6,687 nt of DNA from an uncultured Dialister sp. (GCA_900543455.1 UQRR01000103.1:1-6687), one strand, 5' to 3'; counted from the stretch's first letter, positions 1 through 6,541 are shown. Numbers and translations are program-made. Notes: generated by a model not told the origin, from the letters alone.

Positions 1-200
1 TCCCTAGTCCCTAGTCCCTAGTCCCTAGTCCCTAGTCCCTGGTCCCTGGTCCCTAGTCCCTAGTCCCTAGTCCCTAGCCCCCAGCCCCCAGTCCCTAGTC
101 CCCAGTCCCCAGTCCCCAGTCCCCAGTCCCCAGTCCCTAGTTCCTAGTCACAAGTCCCTAGTCACCAGTCACCAGTCACTAGCTACCAGTCCCCAGTCAC
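1..200. repeat. 7-bp tandem array (28 full units), left end cut by window
   Basis: After a partial TCCC, 28 consecutive heptamers run without a single indel from 5 to 200. I count 9 TAGTCCC, 7 CAGTCCC, 3 CAGTCAC, 2 TAGTCAC, 2 TGGTCCC and one each of TAGCCCC, CAGCCCC, TAGTTCC, AAGTCCC and TAGCTAC. The far end is nearly uniform TAGTCCC, while the end next to the gltB promoter (138-200) is mixed. The minus strand carries regularly spaced runs of three to five G. The array stops 23 bp before the -35 box of gltB. It belongs to the same family as the arrays after both genes but lies in the opposite orientation. Function unknown. Confidence 0.97.
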
Positions 201-251
201 TTATTATTTCTAAATTTCCGCTTTTCAAACGGTTTTCTTCCATGCTATAAT
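201..251 (+). promoter_or_regulatory. Sigma70-type promoter of gltB
   Basis: A perfect -10 box TATAAT lies at 246-251 with a TG one base upstream (243-244), the extended -10 arrangement. The best -35 is TTCAAA at 224-229 (4 of 6 to TTGACA) with a 16-bp spacer. The A/T-rich stretch 201-217 just upstream could act as an UP element. Transcription would start near 258, giving a leader of about 80 nt. I see no convincing operator for a nitrogen regulator. Confidence 0.8.
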
Positions 252-262
252 ACGAGTTACAC

Positions 263-324
263 ACTTCATAGGAAGGTCCGAAGTCGGGCGAGGCAGCTAG
301 CGCTGTTTTCGCTCGGCTTTTTTT
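263..324 (+). terminator. Terminator-like attenuator hairpin in the gltB leader
   Basis: Arm 283-291 (GTCGGGCGA) pairs with 309-317 (TCGCTCGGC) over nine pairs, two of them G-U. Inside it CAGC at 294-297 pairs with GCTG at 302-305. Seven T follow at 318-324. This is the form of an intrinsic terminator, but it lies between the gltB promoter and its ribosome site, so it reads as a premature terminator or attenuator. A smaller upstream hairpin, ACTTC 263-267 with GAAGT 280-284, overlaps the terminator arm by two bases only, so it is a weak candidate for an alternative fold. There is no T-box motif, leader peptide or riboswitch class that I recognise. The controlling signal is unknown. Confidence 0.65.
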
Positions 325-338
325 GTAGGAGAGAAGGA

Positions 339-3300
339 ATGGATATGAAAAAATGGAGAGATCTGCCAGAGGCGCAGGGGCTGTATGACCCCAGAAATGA
401 ACATGATGCTTGCGGGATCGGCTTTGTGGCGAATATCCGCGGCGAGCGCTCGTATGGTATTGTCGATGATGCTTTGAAGATCCTGGAGAATCTGAAGCAC
501 AGAGGCGGCGAGGGCGCAGACCATAAGAGCGGGGATGGCGCGGGGATCCTGACGCAGATTCCGCATGATTTCTTTCATCGCGAGTGCGAGGTGCTGGGCT
601 TTTCGCTCCCGCCGGAGGGAGAGTACGGTGTCGGCATGATCTTTGCGCACCGCTATGAGGATTTCCGTAAGGAGCAGATGAGGGTCTTCGAGGAGATCGT
701 GAAGGAGGAAGGACAGACGGTCCTTGGCTGGCGTGAGGTGCCGATCGATGAGAGCATCATCGGTGAGGCGGCGCGCTCGATCCGTCCGCGTTTTCTGCAG
801 GTCTTCATCGGGAAGAATCCATCGCTTCGGGATCAGATGGATTTCGAGCGCAAGCTCTACATCATCCGGCGGCTCGCAGAGAAGAAGATCATTCCGCTCT
901 CGGAAGGCATGGGGACGGATTTCTATATCGCGAGCCTGTCTTCGCGTACGATCGTGTACAAGGGGATGCTAACAAGTGAGCAGCTGCGCCATTTCTATCT
1001 GGATCTGTCGGATCTGGACTATAAGACGGCGATGGCGATGGTGCATTCGCGTTTTTCTACGAATACATTCCCGAGCTGGGCGCGCGCTCATCCGAACCGC
1101 TACATCGTCCACAATGGGGAGATCAATACGATCAAGGGGAATATCAACTGGCTGAATGCGCGTGAGAGCAAGTCGCGCCCGTCGAACGATCCGGAGCTGG
1201 TGAAGGCTTTCCCTGTCGTCGATGACACGGGGAGCGACTCGGCGATGTTTGATAACTGCCTGGAGTACATCCACATGGCGGGGCATTCGCTGGCTCATGC
1301 GATGATGGTCATGATGCCGGAGCCGTGGGAGAAGGATCCGTCCATGGATGAGGAGAAGAAGGCATTCTACCGGTATCACAATTTCATGATGGAGCCATGG
1401 GACGGCCCGGCGGCGATGTGCTTCTGCGATGGCGTCGCCATCGGCGGGATGCTGGATCGCAATGGTCTGCGTCCGGCGCGCTACTATGTCATGAAGGATG
1501 ACCGTGTCATCCTGTCTTCGGAAGTGGGGGCGGTGCCGGTCGATCAGGAGAATGTGCTCTACAAAGGACGCCTTGAACCGGGCAAGCTCTTCCTCATCGA
1601 TACGGCGCAGCAGCGCATCATCAGTGATGAGGAGATCAAACACACGATGGCGAAGGCGCATCCCTATGCGAAGTGGTGCGAGGAGCATCTGCTTGATCTG
1701 AAGGATCTGGCGAAGGAGGAGAAGGAGCCGGAAGTGCCGGAGGATCTCCTTCTCGAGCAGAAGAATTTCGGCTATACGGTCGAGGATCTGCGCGATATCC
1801 TGACGCCGATGGCGGAGAACGGCAAGGAGCCGATCGGCGCTATGGGGATGGACTCGCCGCTCGCTGTCCTGTCGGAAGCACCGCAGCTGCTCTACGACTA
1901 TTTCCAGCAGAATTTCGCACAGGTCACGAATCCGCCGATCGACGGTGTCCGTGAAAGGATCGTGACCTCGTCCTCGGTCGTGATCGGCAACATGGCCAAT
2001 ATCATGGATCCGGATGAGAAGGGGACGGCAGCGCTCTTCATCGACCGTCCGCTCATCACGAATGAGGAAATGGAGGTCATCAAGCATCTGGAAAGCAGCC
2101 AGCTGAAGCCGGTCGTGCTTTCGCTGCTCTATCCGGCAGCCGGCGGCGGCCGCGCGATGGAGAAGGCGCTCCATGACCTTTTCGAGGCGGCGCTCGCTGC
2201 GGTGAGGGATGGGAAGAATATCCTGATCCTCTCTGACCGCGGCGTGGATAAGGAGCACATGGCGATCCCGGCGCTTCTTGCTTCGGCGGGGCTGCACAAC
2301 TACCTCATTCGCGAGAAGGTACGTCCGGATGTCGGCATCATTCTGGAGTCGGGCGAACCGCGTGAGATCCATCATTTCGCCGCACTGATCGGTTTCGGCG
2401 TGACGGCGATCAATCCGTATCTGGCGCTGGAAACGGTGAAGGATCTCGCGGATAAGAACCGTCTGCACGGCAAGAGCGCGAAGGAAGCGCTCGCAAACTA
2501 CCTCACGGCAGCAGTGAACGGCATCCTGGGTGTCATGAGCAAGATGGGGATCTCCACGGTCAAGAGCTATCACGGCGCACAGATCTTCGAAGCTGTCGGC
2601 ATCGGCAAGGAAGTGGCGGAGAAATATTTCGGCGGCATCGCCTCCCCCATCGGCGGCATCGGCTTGAAGGAGATCGCCAAGGAAGCCGAGATGCGCCACG
2701 AGGCGGCGTATGAGGGGACCAAGGGACTCTCCTCCGGCGATGTCTACATGTATCATAGAAATGGCGACGAGCCGCACATCCTGACGCCGGAGGCCATCCG
2801 CCTTCTGCAGCGGGCATGCCGCACGGGAAGCTATGCGGTCTACAAGGAATTTGCGAAGGCGGTCAATGAGCCGCTCATCCGTCTTCGTGACCTTCTGGAA
2901 TTCAATTATCCCGCCGGATGCAGCATCCCGATCGAAGAGGTCGAGAGCGTGGACTCCATCGTGCATCATTTCCGCACCGGCGCGATGAGCTATGGCGCAC
3001 TCAGCAAGGAAGCCCATGAGTGCATCGCGAAAGCCATGAACGCTCTCGGCAGCCGCAGCAACACCGGTGAAGGCGGCGAGGACACCGAGCGTTTCGCGCC
3101 GCTCCCTGACGGCTCTTCGGTCAATGATGAGATCAAACAGGTATCGACAGCACGCTTCGGCGTCACGGGAAATTACCTCGTCCATGGGAAGGAAATCCAG
3201 ATCAAGTGCGCGCAGGGCGCCAAGCCCGGCGAAGGCGGACACCTTCCGGGCAGCAAGGTCGATCCGGCCATCGGCAAGACACGCCACTCCACCCCGGGCG

Positions 3301-4895
3301 TCGCTCTGATTTCGCCGCCGCCGCACCATGATGTCTACTCCATCGAAGACCTGGCAGAGCTCGTCTTTGACCTGAAGAATGCCAACCATAAGGCGGAGAT
3401 CAATGTCAAACTCACCGCCGGTGCGGGTGTCGGCACCATTGCAGCCGGCGTCGTCAAGGCGAAGGCCGACGGTGTCACCATCAGCGGCTGCGATGGCGGC
3501 ACGGGGGCATCGCCCCGGACCAGCATGCGCCATGCGGGACTTCCATGGGAACTGGGACTTTCCGAAGCGCAGCAGGTCCTCCTCCTGAATCAGCTCCGCG
3601 ACCGCGTGAAGCTCGAAACAGACGGCAAGCTCCTGACCGGCCGGGATGCGGCCATCGCCTGCCTCTTGGGCGCAGAGCTCTTCAGTTTCTGCACCGGCCC
3701 GCTCATCGCAATCGGCTGCCAGATGTTCCGTGTCTGCAACAAGAATACCTGCCCCTTCGGCATCTGCACGCAGGATGAGAAGCTCAGGAAACGCTTCGCA
3801 GGCAAGCCCGAGTATGTGATGAACTACATGCGCTTCGTCGCAGAAGACCTGCGTGAGATCATGGCGCACCTCGGCTTCCACAAGCTCGAAGACATGGTGG
3901 GCCGCAGCGACCGCCTGAAGCAGAAGAGCTTCACCGGAAACAAGAAGGCAGATACCCTCTCTCTCGATGCCCTGCTCTTCCGTCCGTATACAGATATCAC
4001 CGTCGGGCACCATTTCATGAAAGCACAGGATCATGAGATCGAGAAGACCCTAGACATGGCCAAGCTCGTCCGCATGTGCAAACCGGCTCTCGATGACAAG
4101 AAACGCGTCATCGCGAAACTCTTCATCAAAAACACCGACCGCGTCACCGGCACCATCCTTGGCAGCGAGATCTCCCGCCGCTACGGCGATGAAGGACTGC
4201 CCGAAGACACCATCTCCCTCTCCTTCGTCGGGTCTGCGGGACAGAGCTTCGGCGCTTTCATCCCGAAGGGCCTGACGCTCACTCTGGAAGGTGATGCGAA
4301 TGACTATGTCGGCAAGGGCCTTTCCGGCGGCAAGATCATCATTTATCCGCCGAGAGAAGCCACCTTCCGCGCGGAAGACAATGTCATCATCGGAAACGTC
4401 GCCTTCTTCGGCGCGACCAGCGGGGAAGCTTTTGTTTCCGGCAAAGCCGGGGAACGCTTCTGCGTCAGAAACAGCGGTGCGACCGTCGTCGTCGAAGGCA
4501 TCGGCAACCACGGCTGCGAATACATGACCGGCGGTAAGGTTATCATTCTGGGCGAGACGGGCAAAAACTTCGCAGCCGGTATGTCCGGCGGCGTCGCTTA
4601 TGTGCTCGACCTCGATGAACGCCTGTGCAATCAAGAGCTGATCCATTTGGAACCGCTCACGGACAAAGAGGAGATCGCAAGCGTCAAGAAGCTGATCGAC
4701 GCCCACTACCTCTCGACCAGAAGCCGCAAGGCGGAATCCATCCTCGCACGCTGGGATGTCTACTACTCCCGCTTCACCAAGGTCATTCCGAAGGAATACG
4801 AGGCCATGGAAGAAGCGATCAGGACAGGCATGGCCGAAGGACTGACAAGAGAAGAAGCCGTGCGCAAAGCGTATGATAAGAAGTTTGGAAAATAG
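339..4895 (+). CDS. gltB: Glutamate synthase large (alpha) subunit, glutamine amidotransferase/FMN/3Fe-4S
   Basis: Cytoplasmic enzyme of ammonia assimilation. It releases ammonia from glutamine and channels it to 2-oxoglutarate at an FMN site, giving two glutamates. At 1518 aa it is normal length. Cys25 in HDACGIGF is the class II amidotransferase nucleophile exposed after loss of a 24-residue propeptide. R238, N259-G260 and D300 match the glutamine-binding and oxyanion positions. A central domain (about 450-800) leads to the FMN synthase domain, with GAMSYGALS 881-889, KPGEGG 962-967, SPPPHHD 992-998 and GGTGASP 1053-1059. Cys1127, Cys1133 and Cys1138 (C-x5-C-x4-C) bind the 3Fe-4S cluster. 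The C-terminal GXGXG beta-helix covers about 1260-1500 (GDANDYVGKG from 1318). AGGAG at 327-331 supports the ATG at 339; the ATG at 345 (MKKW) is an alternative. Only 16 residues separate GGED915 from I932, so the ferredoxin-type loop is missing, yet no gltD follows. The B. subtilis name for this subunit is gltA. Confidence 0.97.
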   Translation: MDMKKWRDLPEAQGLYDPRNEHDACGIGFVANIRGERSYGIVDDALKILENLKHRGGEGADHKSGDGAGILTQIPHDFFHRECEVLGFSLPPEGEYGVGMIFAHRYEDFRKEQMRVFEEIVKEEGQTVLGWREVPIDESIIGEAARSIRPRFLQVFIGKNPSLRDQMDFERKLYIIRRLAEKKIIPLSEGMGTDFYIASLSSRTIVYKGMLTSEQLRHFYLDLSDLDYKTAMAMVHSRFSTNTFPSWARAHPNRYIVHNGEINTIKGNINWLNARESKSRPSNDPELVKAFPVVDDTGSDSAMFDNCLEYIHMAGHSLAHAMMVMMPEPWEKDPSMDEEKKAFYRYHNFMMEPWDGPAAMCFCDGVAIGGMLDRNGLRPARYYVMKDDRVILSSEVGAVPVDQENVLYKGRLEPGKLFLIDTAQQRIISDEEIKHTMAKAHPYAKWCEEHLLDLKDLAKEEKEPEVPEDLLLEQKNFGYTVEDLRDILTPMAENGKEPIGAMGMDSPLAVLSEAPQLLYDYFQQNFAQVTNPPIDGVRERIVTSSSVVIGNMANIMDPDEKGTAALFIDRPLITNEEMEVIKHLESSQLKPVVLSLLYPAAGGGRAMEKALHDLFEAALAAVRDGKNILILSDRGVDKEHMAIPALLASAGLHNYLIREKVRPDVGIILESGEPREIHHFAALIGFGVTAINPYLALETVKDLADKNRLHGKSAKEALANYLTAAVNGILGVMSKMGISTVKSYHGAQIFEAVGIGKEVAEKYFGGIASPIGGIGLKEIAKEAEMRHEAAYEGTKGLSSGDVYMYHRNGDEPHILTPEAIRLLQRACRTGSYAVYKEFAKAVNEPLIRLRDLLEFNYPAGCSIPIEEVESVDSIVHHFRTGAMSYGALSKEAHECIAKAMNALGSRSNTGEGGEDTERFAPLPDGSSVNDEIKQVSTARFGVTGNYLVHGKEIQIKCAQGAKPGEGGHLPGSKVDPAIGKTRHSTPGVALISPPPHHDVYSIEDLAELVFDLKNANHKAEINVKLTAGAGVGTIAAGVVKAKADGVTISGCDGGTGASPRTSMRHAGLPWELGLSEAQQVLLLNQLRDRVKLETDGKLLTGRDAAIACLLGAELFSFCTGPLIAIGCQMFRVCNKNTCPFGICTQDEKLRKRFAGKPEYVMNYMRFVAEDLREIMAHLGFHKLEDMVGRSDRLKQKSFTGNKKADTLSLDALLFRPYTDITVGHHFMKAQDHEIEKTLDMAKLVRMCKPALDDKKRVIAKLFIKNTDRVTGTILGSEISRRYGDEGLPEDTISLSFVGSAGQSFGAFIPKGLTLTLEGDANDYVGKGLSGGKIIIYPPREATFRAEDNVIIGNVAFFGATSGEAFVSGKAGERFCVRNSGATVVVEGIGNHGCEYMTGGKVIILGETGKNFAAGMSGGVAYVLDLDERLCNQELIHLEPLTDKEEIASVKKLIDAHYLSTRSRKAESILARWDVYYSRFTKVIPKEYEAMEEAIRTGMAEGLTREEAVRKAYDKKFGK

Positions 4896-4971
4896 TGACT
4901 AGTGACTAGGGACTAGTGGCTAGTGACTGGTGACTGGTGACTAGTGACTGGTGACTAGTAGCTAGGGATTA
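4893..4971. repeat. 7-bp tandem array beginning at the gltB stop codon
   Basis: Eleven heptamers run in perfect register from 4895 to 4971. They are five GTGACTA-type units differing at the last base from three GTGACTG units (four GTGACTA, three GTGACTG), plus GGGACTA, GTGGCTA, GTAGCTA and GGGATTA. The TAG stop (4893-4895) is the start of the repeat pattern, and TGA follows in frame at 4896-4898. The units are the reverse complement of those in the left array, so the two arrays are inverted with respect to each other around gltB. Confidence 0.95.
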
Positions 4972-5028
4972 GGCTAGGAGACTGAGAGACTAGGAGACAT
5001 CAGATATCAGACGCCAGACATCTGACTT
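4972..5028. repeat. Degenerate repeat tract with a second heptad family (CAGACAT-like)
   Basis: The strict 7-bp register is lost after 4971. Irregular GAGACT/GACTAGGA elements fill 4972-5000. A second heptad series then appears: CAGATAT 5001-5007, CAGACGC 5008-5014, CAGACAT 5015-5021 and CTGACTT 5022-5028. It could be a decayed continuation of the first array or a separate repeat family joined to it. No coding potential or promoter is seen here. Confidence 0.6.
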
Positions 5029-5035
5029 CTATCCT

Positions 5036-5131
5036 CCGGCCTTCGGGCATCGCCCTTTATAAAAATCGACGCTCCGCCTAAGCCTTCCCCTCGAGGGGAA
5101 GGCTGACGATACGGAAATCCAATTTTCCCGT
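5036..5131. repeat. Intergenic palindromic element, possible interspersed repeat
   Basis: The core 5081-5104 is a perfect 24-bp palindrome with no loop, centred on CTCGAG, with arms AGCCTTCCCCTC. To its left CCGGCCTTCGG and GGGCATCGCCC (about 5036-5055) form short inverted repeats. To its right ACGG at 5110-5113 can pair with CCGT near 5128-5131. Clustered GC-rich palindromes of this kind between genes are typical of REP-like or miniature non-coding elements. I cannot show from one copy that it is repeated in the genome. No T-run follows, so it is a poor terminator. Confidence 0.45.
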
Positions 5132-5162
5132 CATCCCCCTTGAATCTCATTTTCTCATAATC

Positions 5163-5197
5163 AAAAGGCGATGCCCGTTACCGAGCATCGCCTTTTT
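5163..5197. terminator. Intrinsic (likely bidirectional) terminator
   Basis: A perfect 12-bp stem pairs AAAAGGCGATGC (5163-5174) with GCATCGCCTTTT (5185-5196) around a 10-nt loop and ends in five T. The matching A-run on the left arm would let it work on either strand. It lies 268 nt past the gltB stop and is the first convincing terminator after gltB, separating it from the next gene. Confidence 0.88.
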
Positions 5198-5199
5198 GA

Positions 5200-5229
5200 T
5201 TGCCAAGCATACCCCGGCTGTATTATACT
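5200..5229 (+). promoter_or_regulatory. Promoter of the SAP-motif gene
   Basis: TTGCCA at 5200-5205 (5 of 6 to the -35 consensus) and TATACT at 5224-5229 (5 of 6 to the -10) are 18 bp apart. An alternative -10, TATTAT at 5221-5226, overlaps it and would pair with TTGATT at 5196-5201 at a longer 19-bp spacing. The -35 box starts two bases after the T-run of the preceding terminator. Transcription would begin near 5236, leaving a leader of about 100 nt. Confidence 0.65.
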
Positions 5230-5276
5230 TGAGGATGGATACATAGCGATGATATAAAAAGAGAAACAGGAATTTC

Positions 5277-5333
5277 GACGAGCGTTGTGAATCATTTCAT
5301 CTTCGCTCATCTGAGCTACGAAAGAAAGGAGGG
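5277..5333 (+). promoter_or_regulatory. Leader hairpin and strong ribosome site of the SAP-motif gene
   Basis: GACGAGCG (5277-5284) pairs with CGCTCATC (5304-5311) with one C-A mismatch, and an inner TGAA/TTCA adds to the stem. It has no T-run, so it is not a terminator. The perfect ribosome site AAGGAGG lies at 5326-5332, six to seven bases before the ATG at 5339, and fixes that start. The hairpin leaves the ribosome site free. Whether it matters for regulation or RNA stability is not visible. Confidence 0.5.
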
Positions 5334-5338
5334 ATACC

Positions 5339-6493
5339 ATGGGATTATCGATCAAAGACATCCTGCTCTTGGACTACTTCGACGGCAAGCCGGCGCACCA
5401 CAAGGTGCCGCCCTATAAAGAAAGCATCTACGGACAGGATGCGAATGAGCGCATCAGCGAGCTCTTTGATGACGGCTGGATCCGCATGAGTCGCCCGCAG
5501 GAGACGCTCACCATGCTGCCGGACAAAGCGCTCTCCGATTTCCTCAAACGATATAATCTTTCCGGCGAAGGCACGCACGCCGAGCTCGTGGGCCGCGTCA
5601 TCGCCAAAGTGCCGGAGAAGGACTATGCTCATGGCGTCCCGAAGATCTACGTCCTCACCAAGGAAGGGAAGGCGGAGGTCGGACACCACATGGCCTATGT
5701 ACTGAACGTCCGTGAGAACTACGGTCTGACCGAGGGCGAGATCGGCGAGTCGCAGACCGCTCTCTCGGCCCGCGGCGAGTCCTACACCGCTCGCGGCATT
5801 CTCTACCGCGCCTTTCAGCAGAAGATTTCCCTCTACACCATGGCAGGGGAATGGTCGAAGCTCCGCAACATGTACTATACCGTGGCGAATTTCTACATCC
5901 GCATCAAGCACAATGACTACGCACTGCCCTACCTCTACCTCGTCTTCTTCATGGATATGTCCGGCATGGGCAATAAGAACAATCTCGTGCCCTACGAGAA
6001 CCTTTTCCCGACGCAGAAGGGCATGATCCTGCTCATGGATGAGATCAGGAAAGGCCTGCACATGACGATGGACGATGTGAAAGGCTCCTTTCTCTCCTCC
6101 ATCGCCCGTATGGCGCCCTCGCTTCCCTTCTCCTATTTCTCCCCGCAGGTCATGGCCTCCATGCTGCTCGAACGTCTCCGCGGCATCGAGTTCAACGGCA
6201 CGAAGTACATCTGCGATAGAAATGTCCCCGATCCCTCCTCGCGTGCCTACCACTACGTTCCCTACGGCCGGAGCGAAGCTCGCCCCGCCGCCCGCACCCG
6301 TCATATCGTGAAGCCGAAGATCATGGCGCCTCCGGTCCTGCGCATGCCCACCTTCACTGCGCCAGCCCCCTTTTGCCCGAGCGAGGCCGGAAAGCCCAAG
6401 GAGGCTCCCGTGCAGGAGATCGAGAAACCGGCTCCGTCCAAAGAAGAAAAAAAGGAGAACGGGATTCTCGCAAGGATCAAAAAGCTGTTTTGA
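5339..6493 (+). CDS. SAP-motif protein of unknown function
   Basis: A 384-aa soluble protein that I do not recognise as a named gene. Residues 59-90 (TMLPDKALSDFLKRYNLSG then GTHAELVGRV) fit the SAP helix-turn-helix consensus of a leucine-spaced first helix, GLS-like turn and G-T/K-x-AELVxR second helix. That fold usually binds DNA or RNA. The flanks 35-50 (ERISELFDDGWIRMS) and 102-115 (IYVLTKEGKAEV) resemble pieces of a winged helix into which the SAP motif is inserted. Residues 145-210 look all-helical and rich in aromatic residues, loosely TPR-like. Residues 311-372 are a Pro/Ala/Lys-rich, probably disordered linker, and the end (GILARIKKLF) is a short basic amphipathic helix. There is no signal peptide and no clear membrane span. 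The gene has its own promoter and leader and is monocistronic here. SAP binding is inferred from the motif; partner and process are unknown. Confidence 0.9.
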   Translation: MGLSIKDILLLDYFDGKPAHHKVPPYKESIYGQDANERISELFDDGWIRMSRPQETLTMLPDKALSDFLKRYNLSGEGTHAELVGRVIAKVPEKDYAHGVPKIYVLTKEGKAEVGHHMAYVLNVRENYGLTEGEIGESQTALSARGESYTARGILYRAFQQKISLYTMAGEWSKLRNMYYTVANFYIRIKHNDYALPYLYLVFFMDMSGMGNKNNLVPYENLFPTQKGMILLMDEIRKGLHMTMDDVKGSFLSSIARMAPSLPFSYFSPQVMASMLLERLRGIEFNGTKYICDRNVPDPSSRAYHYVPYGRSEARPAARTRHIVKPKIMAPPVLRMPTFTAPAPFCPSEAGKPKEAPVQEIEKPAPSKEEKKENGILARIKKLF

Positions 6494-6541
6494 CTGGTGA
6501 CTGGTGACTGGTAGCTAGGGATTAGTAGCTCGGGATTAGGG
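6490..6541. repeat. 7-bp tandem array beginning at the SAP-gene stop codon
   Basis: Seven heptads in register from 6490 to 6538: a TTGACTG variant that contains the TGA stop (6491-6493), two GTGACTG, GTAGCTA, GGGATTA, GTAGCTC and GGGATTA. Orientation is the same as in the array after gltB. The pair GTAGCTA-GGGATTA occurs in both arrays in the same order near the distal end. Confidence 0.92.

Noticed and set aside
1..200. CRISPR array
   Set aside because: The units are 7 bp and contiguous, with no unique spacers.
258..338. T-box or glutamine riboswitch in the gltB leader
   Set aside because: The leader is only about 80 nt, lacks the T-box consensus, and does not align convincingly with the glutamine riboswitch core, which is known mainly from cyanobacteria and marine sequences.
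969..4034. A 1021-codon open frame antisense to gltB
   Set aside because: It mirrors gltB codon bias, is rich in Arg, His and Asp without recognisable motifs, and has no ribosome site. The plus-strand gene has every glutamate synthase motif.
4050..4706. A 218-codon minus-strand open frame within gltB
   Set aside because: Lies wholly inside the conserved C-terminal domain of gltB and shows no independent coding evidence.
5235..5246. Tiny leader peptide (ATG to TAG, three codons) in the SAP-gene leader
   Set aside because: Too short and at the predicted transcription start, with no room for a ribosome site.
5345..6304. A 319-codon open frame antisense to the SAP-motif gene
   Set aside because: No ribosome site or domain motif; its composition is that of a shadow of the well-supported plus-strand gene.
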